DNA from: Acetobacteraceae bacterium
GTDB taxonomy: Bacteria > Pseudomonadota > Alphaproteobacteria > Acetobacterales > Acetobacteraceae
Length of the DNA: 64,000 nucleotides
Direction of reading: 5' to 3'
NCBI GenBank assembly: GCA_031291725.1
Contig: JARLIM010000033.1
Span: forward strand, 1-64,000
Positions 1 to 8,836 of this stretch are shown one piece after another; position 1 is the stretch's first letter; each line of letters starts with the position of its first letter. Below the pieces are notes generated by a model. That model was given only the letters and a program-made list of their open reading frames with translations, searched no databases and was not told the origin of the DNA. A program made the position numbers and the translations under genes.

Positions 1-4
1 CCCC

Positions 5-370
5 CGTCATGGCGCGCGCAGCGCAGCGCAGCCATCAATTGCGATGCAGCCAAGCCCTGCGGTGGATTGCGGCACTGCGTGCCACAATGACGGATTGAGG
101 TGGGCAGGATTGAACCCACATCCCCCCGTCATGGCGCGCGGAGCGCAGCCATCCATTGCGATGCAGCCAAGCCCCGCGGTGGATTGCGGCACTGCGTGCC
201 ACAATGACGGGTTAGGGTGGGCAGGATTGAACCCACATCCCCCCGTCATGGCGCGCGGAGCGCAGCCATCCATTGCGATGCAGCCAAGCCCTGCGGTGGA
301 TTGCGGCACTGCGTGCCACAATGACGGGTTAGGGTGGGCAGGATTGCGGCTCTACGTGCCGCAATGACGC
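5..370. repeat. Palindromic dispersed repeat, cluster A (three copies plus a remnant)
   Basis: Three direct copies of a roughly 84-bp element lie at 5-93, 127-210 and 244-327, with a 117-bp copy-to-copy period for the last two; a truncated remnant ends at about 369. Each copy starts CGTCATGGCGCGCG and ends CCACAATGACGG, and the two arms are imperfect inverted complements, so each copy can fold into a long hairpin. Copy 1 carries a 5-bp duplication of gcgca. The same element recurs at 7906-8283 and, inverted, at 32775-32858. Open frames running through it on both strands are repetitive by-products and are not called genes. The stretch 1-439 holds nothing else that I can see. Confidence 0.9.
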
Positions 371-439
371 AGGGGGGTGGTCAAGTTTCGAACCAACATC
401 ATCTGCCCCAAGACCACAAAGGCGGGTCGTGAAGCCGCC

Positions 440-814
440 CTACAGCTCCGATCTGCGTGCAATCCGGCGCAGCACCGCTGTCAGCCGAGAGAATTCCAGC
501 CAAAATTCGTTATGTCCGGGGGCCATATCCGCACGGTTGGGTCGTCCATCCAACTGCGGTTCGGCCCGACGCAACACGCCCAGCCGTGCATCGAACCGAC
601 CCCGCATGTTTTCCAAAAATGCGTCCGTCTGCGCGAGATATTGTTCGAGCATCTCATAGGCCAGCCGAATTTCGGCCAACCCCTCACCATTATTGCCGAA
701 TTTCTTCAGCGCACTGGATTGCACGGCGAGAGCCACGTGAAATTTCTGGAATTCCGCCAATTGGCGCACCATGCGCAAGCGCGCATCACTCAGCGTATCA
801 CCCCCGCCATCCAT
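440..814 (-). CDS. Hypothetical protein, alpha-helical
   Basis: This 124-residue frame lies 57 bp downstream of ispH on the same strand. It is rich in Leu, Ala, Glu and Arg and looks mostly helical; the stretch from about residue 40 to 90 could form a coiled coil. No catalytic motif, signal peptide or membrane segment is visible and I do not recognise a family. The ATG at 814 has a weak purine-rich stretch about 10 bases upstream. It may be co-transcribed with ispH. The amino-acid composition is protein-like, unlike the antisense frames around it, but function is unknown and the call is moderate. Confidence 0.5.
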   Translation of the reverse strand: MDGGGDTLSDARLRMVRQLAEFQKFHVALAVQSSALKKFGNNGEGLAEIRLAYEMLEQYLAQTDAFLENMRGRFDARLGVLRRAEPQLDGRPNRADMAPGHNEFWLEFSRLTAVLRRIARRSEL

Positions 815-871
815 CGCCGAATACCCCTGCCATTGCAGGCAGTATCCGGTGAATGGGTTAAGGAAGGCTTA

Positions 872-1801
872 TCAGGCATCCGCCAATTCGGGTGGAAAGC
901 GGAATTTCACGTCTTCTGCCACTCCCTCCATCAGGGTGACGTCCACCTCCCCGAACGCCCGCAGCCCGTCGATGACGCCCTGCACCAGCAATTCCGGGGC
1001 CGACGCACCGGCGGTGACGCCCACCGTGGCGATGCCGTCGAACCATTCACGCTGCAACAGGCTGGCGTCGTCGATCAGATAAGCAGGCTTGCCCAACTCT
1101 TCGCCGATCTCGCGCAGACGGTTGGAGTTCGAGCTGTTCTTGGAACCGACAACCAGGATCACATCCACCGCATTGGCCAGATCGCGCACCGCCTGCTGAC
1201 GGTTCTGCGTGGCGTAACAGATGTCGCGCACATCAGGGCCGGCGATGGAGGGGAATTTCTCCTTCAAGGCGGTGATGATGCCGCGCGTGTCGTCCACCGA
1301 CAGCGTGGTCTGGGTGATGTAGGCCAGCGCCTCCGGGTGATCCGGGGTGAGGGTCGCCACATCGGCCACCGTCTGCACCAGATGCACGCGGCTGGGCATC
1401 TGGCCGATAGTGCCTTCCACTTCGGCATGACCGGCATGGCCAACCAGGATCAACTCCTTGCCGGCAGCCGCATAACGACGACCTTCATTATGGACCTTGG
1501 TGACAAGCGGGCACGTGGCATCGATCACCGGCAGGCCGCGCTCCTTGGCGACTTCCTCAACACGCTTGGCCACACCATGCGCGGAAAACACCGTCATCGC
1601 ACCGGGCGGAATCTGGTCCAGCTCATCGACGAACACCGCACCGCGCGCACGCAGGCTTTCCACCACGTGGCGATTGTGGACAATTTCATGCCGCACATAA
1701 ATCGGCGGGCCGAATTTCTTCAGCGCCCGCTCCACAATCTCAATCGCGCGCTCAACACCCGCACAAAAGCCGCGCGGCTGGGCCAGAACCACTTTCAGCA
1801 T
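872..1801 (-). CDS. ispH: 4-hydroxy-3-methylbut-2-enyl diphosphate reductase (IspH/LytB)
   Basis: IspH performs the last step of the MEP pathway, reducing HMBPP to IPP and DMAPP, the C5 precursors of hopanoids, quinones and undecaprenyl phosphate. The 309-residue protein has the three conserved cysteines that hold the iron-sulfur cluster at C13 (PRGFCAGV), C97 (DATCPLV) and C195 ([10 protein letters not shown]), plus the SSNSNRL motif. The frame extends upstream to 1945, but the ATG at 1801 gives the normal family start [13 protein letters not shown] and is preceded by GGGAGAG. It faces away from the hopanoid genes that follow, so precursor supply and hopanoid tailoring sit side by side in divergent units. 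Confidence 0.95.
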   Translation of the reverse strand: MLKVVLAQPRGFCAGVERAIEIVERALKKFGPPIYVRHEIVHNRHVVESLRARGAVFVDELDQIPPGAMTVFSAHGVAKRVEEVAKERGLPVIDATCPLVTKVHNEGRRYAAAGKELILVGHAGHAEVEGTIGQMPSRVHLVQTVADVATLTPDHPEALAYITQTTLSVDDTRGIITALKEKFPSIAGPDVRDICYATQNRQQAVRDLANAVDVILVVGSKNSSNSNRLREIGEELGKPAYLIDDASLLQREWFDGIATVGVTAGASAPELLVQGVIDGLRAFGEVDVTLMEGVAEDVKFRFPPELADA

Positions 1802-2088
1802 CCACACTCTCCCGAAGCTTTCCCGCCACATAGGGACGAACCTACAAATTGTCGCCCCCGCCCCGCGCAAGCCCGGCTTGCGACATCGCGTGCGTGACTG
1901 TATGCCACGAATGGAGCGTGACGAGTAGTGTTTGCACTGCGTCATGCCGTTCCGGTTTCTCTCCGGTAAGCCTGACGGAGCAGTCCATCCACCATGTTGA
2001 CCGCCTGCACCGCTTTTCGGCCTCGGATAAACCCGCCACTGATCGGATACATTTCGTCACAGGCGGCAAGCTGCGAAGGCCGTCTGCC

Positions 2089-2715
2089 ATGAAACGACGC
2101 GCGTTGATCGCGGCCCTATGCGCCGTGCCGTGCCTGATTTGGGCCGTGACTTCTCAGGCTGAGGATGCCGACCCGGCCACGCAGCCAATTATTGCGCTGA
2201 ATGCCGCCATTCTCGACGCGATGCACGCCGGCCACGGCAAGCCGTTCGCCGAACGCGCCGCCGCTTTGCGCCCCGTGGTGGAGAAGGTGTTCGATCTGCC
2301 GCTGCTGCTGCGCAATTCGGTGGGCAATGTGCGCTGGCCGACGATACCAGACGAGCAGAAAGCCTCACTGCTGGAGGTGTTCACCCAATTCACCGTCGCC
2401 AGCTACGTGGCGAATTTCGACGCCTTTAACGGCGAAAAATTCATCATCGACCACGACAACCGCAAGGTTGAGAACGATGTGGTGGTGCCCAGCCGCATCG
2501 TGGCCACCAATGGCGATATCACCAAGCTCGACTATGTGATGCGCGAGACTGACGGCGTGTGGCACGTGGTGGATATTCTGCTCGATGGTTCCATCAGCCG
2601 CGTGGCCGTCACGCGCTCGGATTTCCGGGCGCTGTTGGGTGCGGGCGATGCGAGCAAGTTGATCGACAGCCTGCGCAGCAAGGTGGCCAATCTGGCCGCC
2701 GGCACCGCCTCCTGA
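2089..2715 (+). CDS. hpnM: HpnM, MlaC-like periplasmic hopanoid-associated protein
   Basis: This 208-residue protein has a Sec signal peptide (MKRRALIAALCAVPCLIWAV, likely cleaved after SQA) and then an MlaC/Ttg2-type (toluene tolerance) fold, with the family hallmarks FDLPLLLRN near residue 65 and FTQFTVASYVANF near 105. In hopanoid producers this paralogue, called HpnM, is a periplasmic carrier candidate for hopanoids or lipids. GAAGG at 2075-2079 favours the ATG at 2089 over the longer open frame that starts at 1849. It is the first gene of hpnM-hpnI-hpnJ-hpnK, with only 13 bp to hpnI. The general MlaC name is safe; the HpnM name rests on neighbours. Confidence 0.85.
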   Translation: MKRRALIAALCAVPCLIWAVTSQAEDADPATQPIIALNAAILDAMHAGHGKPFAERAAALRPVVEKVFDLPLLLRNSVGNVRWPTIPDEQKASLLEVFTQFTVASYVANFDAFNGEKFIIDHDNRKVENDVVVPSRIVATNGDITKLDYVMRETDGVWHVVDILLDGSISRVAVTRSDFRALLGAGDASKLIDSLRSKVANLAAGTAS

Positions 2716-2728
2716 ACCGGCGGGTCCG

Positions 2729-3883
2729 ATGATGATCGCCCTGGCGGCGCTGTTTGGTTTGCTGACGCTGGCCGGCATCGGGCAGGCGCTGATGGGCTGG
2801 CAACAGGCGCAGAGATTCGCGGCCACCAAACCAACCGCCACCGGCGACCTCCCGCCGCTGACGCTGCTCAAGCCGCTGCATGGCGACGAGCCGCTGCTCG
2901 AAGCCGCCCTCGCCAGCGTTTGCGCGCAGGATTATCCGTGCTTTCAGGTGATCTTCGGCGTTCAGCGCGCGGATGATCCGGCGATTGCCGTGGTGGAGCG
3001 CCTCAAGGCGCGCTTCCCTGAGCATGAGATCGATCTGGTCATCGATCCCACACCGCACGGCACCAACCGCAAGGTTGCCAATCTGATCAACATGTATCGT
3101 GTGGCGAAATACGATCACATCGTTATTGCCGACAGCGATTTGCATTGCGCGCCGGATTATCTGCGCCGGGTGGCGGTGGAATTCGGTGCGCCGAATGTGG
3201 GCCTTGTCACCACGCTCTATGCCGGTCTGGCTGCGAATCAGGGGATGCCTGCGGTGCTTGGCGCATCGACGATCAATCACTCATTCCTGCCGGGCGCGCT
3301 GATGTCGCGCGCACTCGGGCGCGAGGATTGTCTGGGTGCCACGATGGCGCTGCACCGCGACACCCTCACCCGGATTGGCGGTTTGCAGGCGCTGGCGGGC
3401 CATCTGGCAGATGACAATGTGCTCGGCCAATTGGTGCGCGGGCTTGGCCTGAACATCCGCATGGCCACCACCGTGCCGTCCACAACAGTGCCGGAGACCA
3501 GCTTCCGCGCCTTGTTCAGCCATGAGCTGCGCTGGTCGCGCACCATCCTGTCGCTGGTGCCGCTCGAATTCGCAGCCTCGGCCATTCAATACCCGCTGGT
3601 CTGGGCGATTCCCGCCTGGGCGTTCGCGTCGGCGGGCGGATATTTCCTCTATGGCGAGGAATTGTTCCTCTTCGCCTGGTTCGGCCGCATCCTGGCCGCC
3701 ACCGGCATCGATGGTGCCCTGGGGCTGGTGGCGGCGGGCCGGGCGACGAAGGCACCAATCTGGCTGTTGCCACTGCGCGACCTCTTGTCGATGGCGGTCT
3801 TCCTCGCCAGTTATGCGAGCGACACAGTGGAATGGCGGGGCAATATCATGCATACCCACGCCACAGACAAAAAATCCGACTGA
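2729..3883 (+). CDS. hpnI: HpnI, hopanoid glycosyltransferase
   Basis: HpnI transfers N-acetylglucosamine to bacteriohopanetetrol, the first step toward the cyclitol ether head group. The 384-residue protein is a GT21-like (ceramide-glucosyltransferase type) membrane enzyme: N-terminal membrane anchor at about 1-25, a DSD metal site at 135-137 (IADSDL), a second acidic pair near 228-229 (LADDN), and the HELRWSRT motif with R268-W269. Two or three hydrophobic segments fill residues 285-370. ATG codons at 2729 and 2732 are both possible; the Shine-Dalgarno sequence is weak, which suggests coupling to hpnM. Confidence 0.9.
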   Translation: MMIALAALFGLLTLAGIGQALMGWQQAQRFAATKPTATGDLPPLTLLKPLHGDEPLLEAALASVCAQDYPCFQVIFGVQRADDPAIAVVERLKARFPEHEIDLVIDPTPHGTNRKVANLINMYRVAKYDHIVIADSDLHCAPDYLRRVAVEFGAPNVGLVTTLYAGLAANQGMPAVLGASTINHSFLPGALMSRALGREDCLGATMALHRDTLTRIGGLQALAGHLADDNVLGQLVRGLGLNIRMATTVPSTTVPETSFRALFSHELRWSRTILSLVPLEFAASAIQYPLVWAIPAWAFASAGGYFLYGEELFLFAWFGRILAATGIDGALGLVAAGRATKAPIWLLPLRDLLSMAVFLASYASDTVEWRGNIMHTHATDKKSD

Positions 3884-3928
3884 CCCAGAAGATGTGCCTC
3901 TCTCGGCACCTGAAGGACAAGTACTGCC

Positions 3929-5353
3929 ATGATGAAGACGCTCTTTCTGCAACCGCCTTCCTTTGACGGCTTCGATGGCGGCGCCGGTTCTCGCTATCAG
4001 GCACGCCGCGAGATCAAGAGCTTCTGGTTCCCGACCTGGTTGGCACAGCCCGCCGCGCTGATCCCAGGCTCCACCCTGATCGACGCCCCTCCGGCCAAGA
4101 TCGGCATGGACCGCGTGCTGGAAGCGGCCAAGCAGAACGAATTGTGCATCATCCACACCTCCACCCCGTCCTTTTCCAAGGATGTGAAGGTGGCGGCGAT
4201 GCTGAAAGAGGCCAATCCGGCCATCAAGATCGGCTTCATCGGCGCGAAAGTGGCCGTGGAAGCGCAAAAAAGCCTGGAACAGGGCCTGCCGGTCGATTTC
4301 GTCGCCCGCAATGAGTTCGATTTCACCATCCTCGACGTCGCCTCCGGCAAGCCGTGGGCGGAGATCGATGGAATTTCGTATCGCGATGACGCCGGCAACA
4401 TTGTCCACAACAAGGATCGCGAGATCCTGGAAAACATGGACAGCCTGCCTTGGGTGTCGGACGTGTATTCCAAGCATCTGCGCATCGAGGATTACTTCAT
4501 CGGCTATCTGAAGCATCCCTACGTGTCGATCTACACCGGTCGTGGCTGCAAAAGCCGTTGCACGTTCTGCCTGTGGCCGCAGACCGTCGGGGGTCACAAC
4601 TACCGCGTCCGCTCGCCGGAGAACGTGATCGCCGAGGTGAAGTCGATCATGGCCAACCATCCGAACGTGAAGGAAATCTTCTTCGACGACGACACCTTCA
4701 CCGATAATCTGCCCCGCGCCGAAGAGATCGCGAAGGGTCTGGGCAAGTTGGGGGTGACGTGGTCGTGCAATGCCAAGGCGAATGTGCCGCGCAAGACGCT
4801 TGAAGTGCTCAAGGCCAACGGCCTGCGCCTGCTGCTGGTGGGCTATGAGAGCGGCAATCAGCAGATTCTGCACAACATCAAGAAGGGCTTGCTGATCGAG
4901 ACGGCGAAGAAGTTCACCAAGGATTGCCACGAGCTGGGCATCAAAATCCACGGCACCTTCATCCTCGGCCTGCCGGGCGAGACGCGCGAGACGATTCAGC
5001 AGACCATCGAATATGCCAAGGAGATCAACCCGCACACGTTGCAGGTCTCGCTGGCCGCCCCCTATCCGGGCACGTTCCTGTATCAACAGGCGGTGGAAAA
5101 CGGCTGGTTCGATGCCGAGCACGCCGAGATGATCGACGAGAACGGCGTGCAGATTGCGCCGCTGCACTATCCGCATCTGACGCACACCGAGATTTTCGAG
5201 AACGTGGAGACCTTCTATAAGAAGTTCTATTTCCGCCCGTCGAAAATCGGCGCGATCGTCGGCGAGATGATCACCAGCCCGGACATGATGAAGCGCCGTC
5301 TGCGCGAGGGGGTGGAATTCTTCCAGTTCCTGCGCGAACGGAATGCCGCCTGA
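3929..5353 (+). CDS. hpnJ: HpnJ, hopanoid radical SAM enzyme
   Basis: HpnJ is a radical S-adenosylmethionine enzyme that converts the deacetylated glucosaminyl hopanoid into the cyclitol ether. The 474-residue protein has an N-terminal B12-binding-like Rossmann half (residues 1-190) followed by the radical SAM core, with the cluster motif CKSRCTFC at C207, C211 and C214, and the GLPGET segment near 350. GAAGGAC at 3911-3917 gives good spacing to the ATG at 3929. It overlaps the next gene by 11 bases. Order I-J-K matches the pathway genes known from Burkholderia and Acetobacteraceae. Confidence 0.92.
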   Translation: MMKTLFLQPPSFDGFDGGAGSRYQARREIKSFWFPTWLAQPAALIPGSTLIDAPPAKIGMDRVLEAAKQNELCIIHTSTPSFSKDVKVAAMLKEANPAIKIGFIGAKVAVEAQKSLEQGLPVDFVARNEFDFTILDVASGKPWAEIDGISYRDDAGNIVHNKDREILENMDSLPWVSDVYSKHLRIEDYFIGYLKHPYVSIYTGRGCKSRCTFCLWPQTVGGHNYRVRSPENVIAEVKSIMANHPNVKEIFFDDDTFTDNLPRAEEIAKGLGKLGVTWSCNAKANVPRKTLEVLKANGLRLLLVGYESGNQQILHNIKKGLLIETAKKFTKDCHELGIKIHGTFILGLPGETRETIQQTIEYAKEINPHTLQVSLAAPYPGTFLYQQAVENGWFDAEHAEMIDENGVQIAPLHYPHLTHTEIFENVETFYKKFYFRPSKIGAIVGEMITSPDMMKRRLREGVEFFQFLRERNAA

Positions 5354-6176
5354 TCGGGCTGTGTCGCGTCGGGTGATCTTCACGGCCGATGATTTCGGCC
5401 TGTCGGAAGCCGTCAATGAAGGCATTGAGCGCGCCCATCGCGAGGGTGTGCTCAATGCCGCAAGCCTGATGGTGGGCGCTCCCGCCGCCGCTGATGCGGT
5501 GGAGCGGGCCAAGCGCCTGCCCAATCTGCGGGTGGGACTGCATCTGGTGGTCATCGAAGGGCCGGCGGTGCTGCCCTATGAGGCCATTCCGGATCTGGTG
5601 GATGAGAGCGGGCAATTTCCGTCGGACCAATTGCGGTTGGGGTTGCGCTATTTTTTCTCATCCACGGTGCATGCCCAATTGCGCGCCGAAATCCGCGCGC
5701 AATTCGCAGCCTTTGCGGCAACCGGCCTCACGCTCGCCCATGCCGATGCACATAAGCACATGCATCTGCACCCAACCGTCGCCGATCTGATGATCGATGC
5801 CGGCTGGCAATATCGCCTGCCCGGCCTGCGTATTCCCAGCGAGCCCGGCGATGTGATGCGCCGTTGCGGCGAAAATCCGGGTTTCGGTGCCTGGGCGATG
5901 CGCCAATGGACGCGCGTTCTGCGCCACAAGGCCCGCGCGGCGGGGCTTGCCACCAATGATTCGGTGTTTGGCCTCGCCTGGACCGGGGCGATGACCGAGG
6001 ACAAGCTTTTGCGCCTGGCCCCTGCTTTGCCGGAGGGATTGAGCGAGATCTATTTCCATCCCGCCAGCCAACGCGATGCAACCATTGACCGGCTGATGCC
6101 GAGCTATCTGCATGAGGCCGAGTTGGCGGCGTTGTGCAGCCCGAAGGTGCGCGCGGCATTCGCTGAGATCGCATAG
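5343..6176 (+). CDS. hpnK: HpnK, hopanoid sugar deacetylase (YdjC/ChbG family)
   Basis: HpnK removes the acetyl group from the N-acetylglucosaminyl hopanoid made by HpnI, giving the HpnJ substrate. The 277-residue protein starts close to the family signature FTADDFGLS (metal ligand D16-D17) and carries the histidine-rich segment AHADAHKHMHLHP near 132-144, typical of ChbG/YdjC deacetylases. The ATG at 5343 lies inside the end of hpnJ, consistent with translational coupling; a GTG at 5361 is an alternative. Its end runs into a short piece of the palindromic repeat (the CAATGACGG motif near 6188), which may serve as the operon's 3-prime boundary. Confidence 0.9.
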   Translation: MPPDRAVSRRVIFTADDFGLSEAVNEGIERAHREGVLNAASLMVGAPAAADAVERAKRLPNLRVGLHLVVIEGPAVLPYEAIPDLVDESGQFPSDQLRLGLRYFFSSTVHAQLRAEIRAQFAAFAATGLTLAHADAHKHMHLHPTVADLMIDAGWQYRLPGLRIPSEPGDVMRRCGENPGFGAWAMRQWTRVLRHKARAAGLATNDSVFGLAWTGAMTEDKLLRLAPALPEGLSEIYFHPASQRDATIDRLMPSYLHEAELAALCSPKVRAAFAEIA

Positions 6177-6221
6177 GGCGGCTTCTCGCAATGACGGCAA
6201 AGATTGCCTATGTTGGCGATC

Positions 6222-7202
6222 ATGGATAACGCACCTGCCTTTCTCGACCAAAGCCGTCCCGCCGTGCCTGACATTGCCGTGCCGCGTGGGGTCAATCCGT
6301 TCTATCTGCCGCTGCGCCCGGTGCGCGGTCGGCTGATCAAGCTCGGCCCGCTCGCCGCAGCCCTGCTGGATCGCCATAACTACCCGCCTTGCGTCACCCC
6401 GCTGGCCGGGCAGGCCCTGGTTGCGGTGGCGGCGTTGGCGACGGCGCTGAAATTCACCGGCTCCTTCTCGCTGCAAATCAAGGGCGATGGTCCGGTGCGC
6501 ATGCTGCTCGCCGATTGCACCGATGGCGGCGCGCTGCGGGGCTATGCCAGCGTGGACGACGACAAGCTCAACGCCTTGCTCGCCGAACACCCGCACCCCA
6601 CCCCCAAGCAATTGCTGGGCGAGGGCTATCTGGCCTTCACCGTCGATCAGGGGCCGGATATGGAGCGGCATCAGGGCATCGTGGCGCTGGAGGGCGAGAC
6701 GCTGGAGGAGATGGCGCTGCATTACTTCCACGCTTCCGAACAGACCGCCTGCTTCCTCCGCCTTGCTTGCGCCGAAACCGAACATGGCTGGCGCGCCTCG
6801 GCCCTGGTGTTGGAACGCATTGCCGGGGCCGGTGGCGTTGATCCCGAGATGGACATGCTGGCGCAGGACGACAGCTGGGCAACGGCCCTGGTGCTGGCCA
6901 CCACCGTCAAAGACAGCGAATTGCTCGACGATGCGCTGCCGGCCGAGCATCTGCTGTGGCGGCTGTTCGGCAACGAGGGTGTGGCGGCGGATCGGCCGCG
7001 CAAACTGAATTACGGCTGCCGCTGCTCGCGCGCCCGCCTGTCGGAAGTGCTGGCCACTTTCGGCACCGATGACCTCGATCACATGCAGCAGGAGGGTGCG
7101 ATCACCATGACCTGCGAATTCTGCAACATGGAATTCCGCTTCGACCGCACCGAGGTCGGCCCCGCCATTCCCACGCATAACGCCTCACCGGAGACGCACT
7201 GA
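6222..7202 (+). CDS. hslO: Hsp33 redox-regulated chaperone
   Basis: Hsp33 is a cytosolic holdase activated by oxidative unfolding. The 326-residue protein has the N-terminal substrate-binding domain and a C-terminal zinc switch made by C266-x-C268 (YGCRCSR) and C298-x-x-C301 (TCEFC), all four ligands present. ATG codons at 6210 and 6222 are in frame, as is a TTG at 6204; I use 6222 because it gives the shortest plausible family N terminus, but the signals do not settle it. It lies 45 bp after hpnK and is followed after 2 bp by a lipoprotein gene. Confidence 0.9.
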   Translation: MDNAPAFLDQSRPAVPDIAVPRGVNPFYLPLRPVRGRLIKLGPLAAALLDRHNYPPCVTPLAGQALVAVAALATALKFTGSFSLQIKGDGPVRMLLADCTDGGALRGYASVDDDKLNALLAEHPHPTPKQLLGEGYLAFTVDQGPDMERHQGIVALEGETLEEMALHYFHASEQTACFLRLACAETEHGWRASALVLERIAGAGGVDPEMDMLAQDDSWATALVLATTVKDSELLDDALPAEHLLWRLFGNEGVAADRPRKLNYGCRCSRARLSEVLATFGTDDLDHMQQEGAITMTCEFCNMEFRFDRTEVGPAIPTHNASPETH

Positions 7203-7204
7203 AC

Positions 7205-7858
7205 ATGAACATCCATGCCTGGACGCGCCGCGCCGCCGTGTGCGCCTGCCTTGTCACACCGCTGATACTTGCCGCCTGTTCGAGCGACGAGGCGGCCCGG
7301 AATTATCCGAAGCCGAATTACAGCTATCTGACCAAGCTGCATCTCAACGTTGCCAATATCGAGATCGATGACCGTACGCCCCCCGCGCGTGACAACCGCG
7401 ATATGGCCATCCTCGCCCCGAACAAACCCGCCGACGTCTTGCGCACCATGGCGCGCGATCGGCTGCTTGGCGACGGCTCGTCTGGTCAGGCGGTGTTCAA
7501 GGTGGATGAGGCGTCCATCGTGCCGGATCATGACAAGCTGAAGGGCTCGTTGGCGGTGCAGTTGGAAGTGGCGACCTCCGATGGCAGCAAAACCGGCTAT
7601 GCCGAGGCCCGCGTGTCGCGCACCATCGATTATGACAATGACGCCCCGAACGCCACGCGTGCAACGTTGGATCAGTTGGTCAATCAGATGATGACCGATA
7701 TGAATGTGGAGTTTGAGTTCCAGGTGCGCAAATCGCTGCACGCCTATATGCAAACCACTCCGACCTCCGCCGCCCCCGCGCCTGTGGTGGCGCAGCCAGT
7801 GCAGAGCGAGACGCTCGCCCCGTTCCTGACACCGACGCCGATTCCGCCAAAGCCGTAA
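7205..7858 (+). CDS. Predicted lipoprotein of unknown function
   Basis: This 217-residue protein has a signal peptide ending in the lipobox LAAC with cysteine at position 25, so it is predicted to be lipid-anchored in the envelope. The mature part has no motif I recognise; the C-terminal 35 residues are rich in Pro, Thr and Ala. Its ATG is 2 bp after the hslO stop, so the two are almost certainly co-transcribed. Orthologues of this type follow hslO in related alphaproteobacteria as far as I recall, but no function is known to me. Confidence 0.8.
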   Translation: MNIHAWTRRAAVCACLVTPLILAACSSDEAARNYPKPNYSYLTKLHLNVANIEIDDRTPPARDNRDMAILAPNKPADVLRTMARDRLLGDGSSGQAVFKVDEASIVPDHDKLKGSLAVQLEVATSDGSKTGYAEARVSRTIDYDNDAPNATRATLDQLVNQMMTDMNVEFEFQVRKSLHAYMQTTPTSAAPAPVVAQPVQSETLAPFLTPTPIPPKP

Positions 7859-7905
7859 GGTTTGGATTTTAGAACGTGATGATTGAGGGCTGAACCATCA
7901 TCCCG

Positions 7906-8283
7906 CGTCATCACGCGCGAAGTGCTGCCATCCATCGAGATGCAGGCAAACGCGGCGATGGATTGCGGCACTGCGTGCCACAATGACGGGTTGGGGTGGG
8001 GCAGGGTTGAACTCCCATCCCCCGTCATGGCGCGCGCAGCGCAGCCATCCATCGCGATGCAGCCAAACACAGCGGTGGATTGCGGCACTTCGTGCCACAA
8101 TGACGGGTTAGGGTGGGCAGGGTTAAACTCCCATCCCCTCGTCATGACGCGCGAAGTGCTGCCATCCATCGAGATGCAGGCAAACACAGCGGTGGATTGC
8201 GGCACTTCGTGCCACAATGACGGGTTGGGGTGGGGGCAGCCAAACACAGCGGTGGAGTGCGGCACTGCGTGCCACAATGACGG
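7906..8283. repeat. Palindromic dispersed repeat, cluster B (three copies plus half a copy)
   Basis: Three full 84-bp copies at 7906-7989, 8023-8106 and 8140-8223, separated by 33-bp spacers, then a 3-prime half copy at 8236-8283. Two sub-types alternate: copies 1 and 3 read CGTCATSACGCGCGAAGTG with GAGATGCAGG in the middle, copy 2 reads CGTCATGGCGCGCGCAGCG with GCGATGCAGC like cluster A. All end CCACAATGACGG. The region 7859-8321 between the lipoprotein gene and the MarR gene holds nothing else visible; the two neighbouring genes converge on it. Confidence 0.9.
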
Positions 8284-8321
8284 GTGCGAGTGGTCAAGTT
8301 GCGACCCGCAATCATCACGCT

Positions 8322-8780
8322 CTACCCCTTCGCCTTCGCCAGATTGTCCTGCATGCGCATCAGCGCCAGCCGCAGGAAGCCGATCTCGCCTTCGGTGAAG
8401 CCTTCCATCGCGATGCGGTTCACCCCCTCGGCATAGGCGAGCAACTCGGTTTCCACCGAACGGCCGAGCTCGGTGAGGTGGAAATGCACCTTGCGGCGAT
8501 CCTCCTCGCTGGCACGACGGGACAGCAGGCCACGCTTTTCCATATTGCGCAGCTGTTCCACCGCCGTGGGCGCGGTGGCACCGACGCGCTCGCTGATCTC
8601 GCGCTGGGTCAGGCCGTCCTCCTCCCACAAGGCGCGGAGGAAATACCACATGCCGAGCGGGATTTCCTGCGGTGCGAGGGCTGCTTGCAGCGCCTGGGCG
8701 AACAGGCGATGCGTGCGACGGACCTGCGAGCCAATGCTCTGCTCCATCGGAAAAGGGGCCGCGCGGGAAGTCTTGCTCAT
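8322..8780 (-). CDS. MarR-family transcriptional regulator
   Basis: A 152-residue winged-helix regulator. The recognition region reads GLTQREISERVGATAPTAVEQL (split here as GLTQREISERVG and ATAPTAVEQLRN, about residues 56-80), followed by the wing with SEEDRRKVHFHLTELG, the typical DRR of MarR proteins. Such proteins act as dimers, usually repressing a neighbouring gene until a small aromatic ligand binds. It lies 56 bp downstream of the phosphatase gene on the same strand with no obvious partner gene, so its target is not clear from context. Confidence 0.85.
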   Translation of the reverse strand: MSKTSRAAPFPMEQSIGSQVRRTHRLFAQALQAALAPQEIPLGMWYFLRALWEEDGLTQREISERVGATAPTAVEQLRNMEKRGLLSRRASEEDRRKVHFHLTELGRSVETELLAYAEGVNRIAMEGFTEGEIGFLRLALMRMQDNLAKAKG

Positions 8781-8836
8781 GTATCTCGTGCCGGGACGTT
8801 TCTCCGGGTTGTCATATCACGCCCGACAAAGACCGG

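Noticed and set aside
7-367. Open frames of 104 and 107 codons through repeat cluster A
   Set aside because: They only translate the repeat (PQSTAGLGCIAMDGCA-like and its complement) in both directions with no start signal.
1-370. CRISPR array
   Set aside because: The repeats are 84 bp with near-identical spacers of about 33 bp, not short repeats with unique spacers, and no cas gene is present.
377-1897. 506-codon open frame on the plus strand opposite ispH
   Set aside because: It is antisense to a clear ispH with all cluster cysteines and has His/Arg-rich, non-protein-like composition; a by-product of high GC content.
3281-5554. 757-codon open frame on the minus strand opposite hpnI and hpnJ
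   Set aside because: Antisense to two well-defined enzymes; composition typical of reverse-strand high-GC frames.
7883-8398. 171-codon frame through repeat cluster B
   Set aside because: Same repeat-derived peptide as cluster A; extends into the antisense of the MarR gene.
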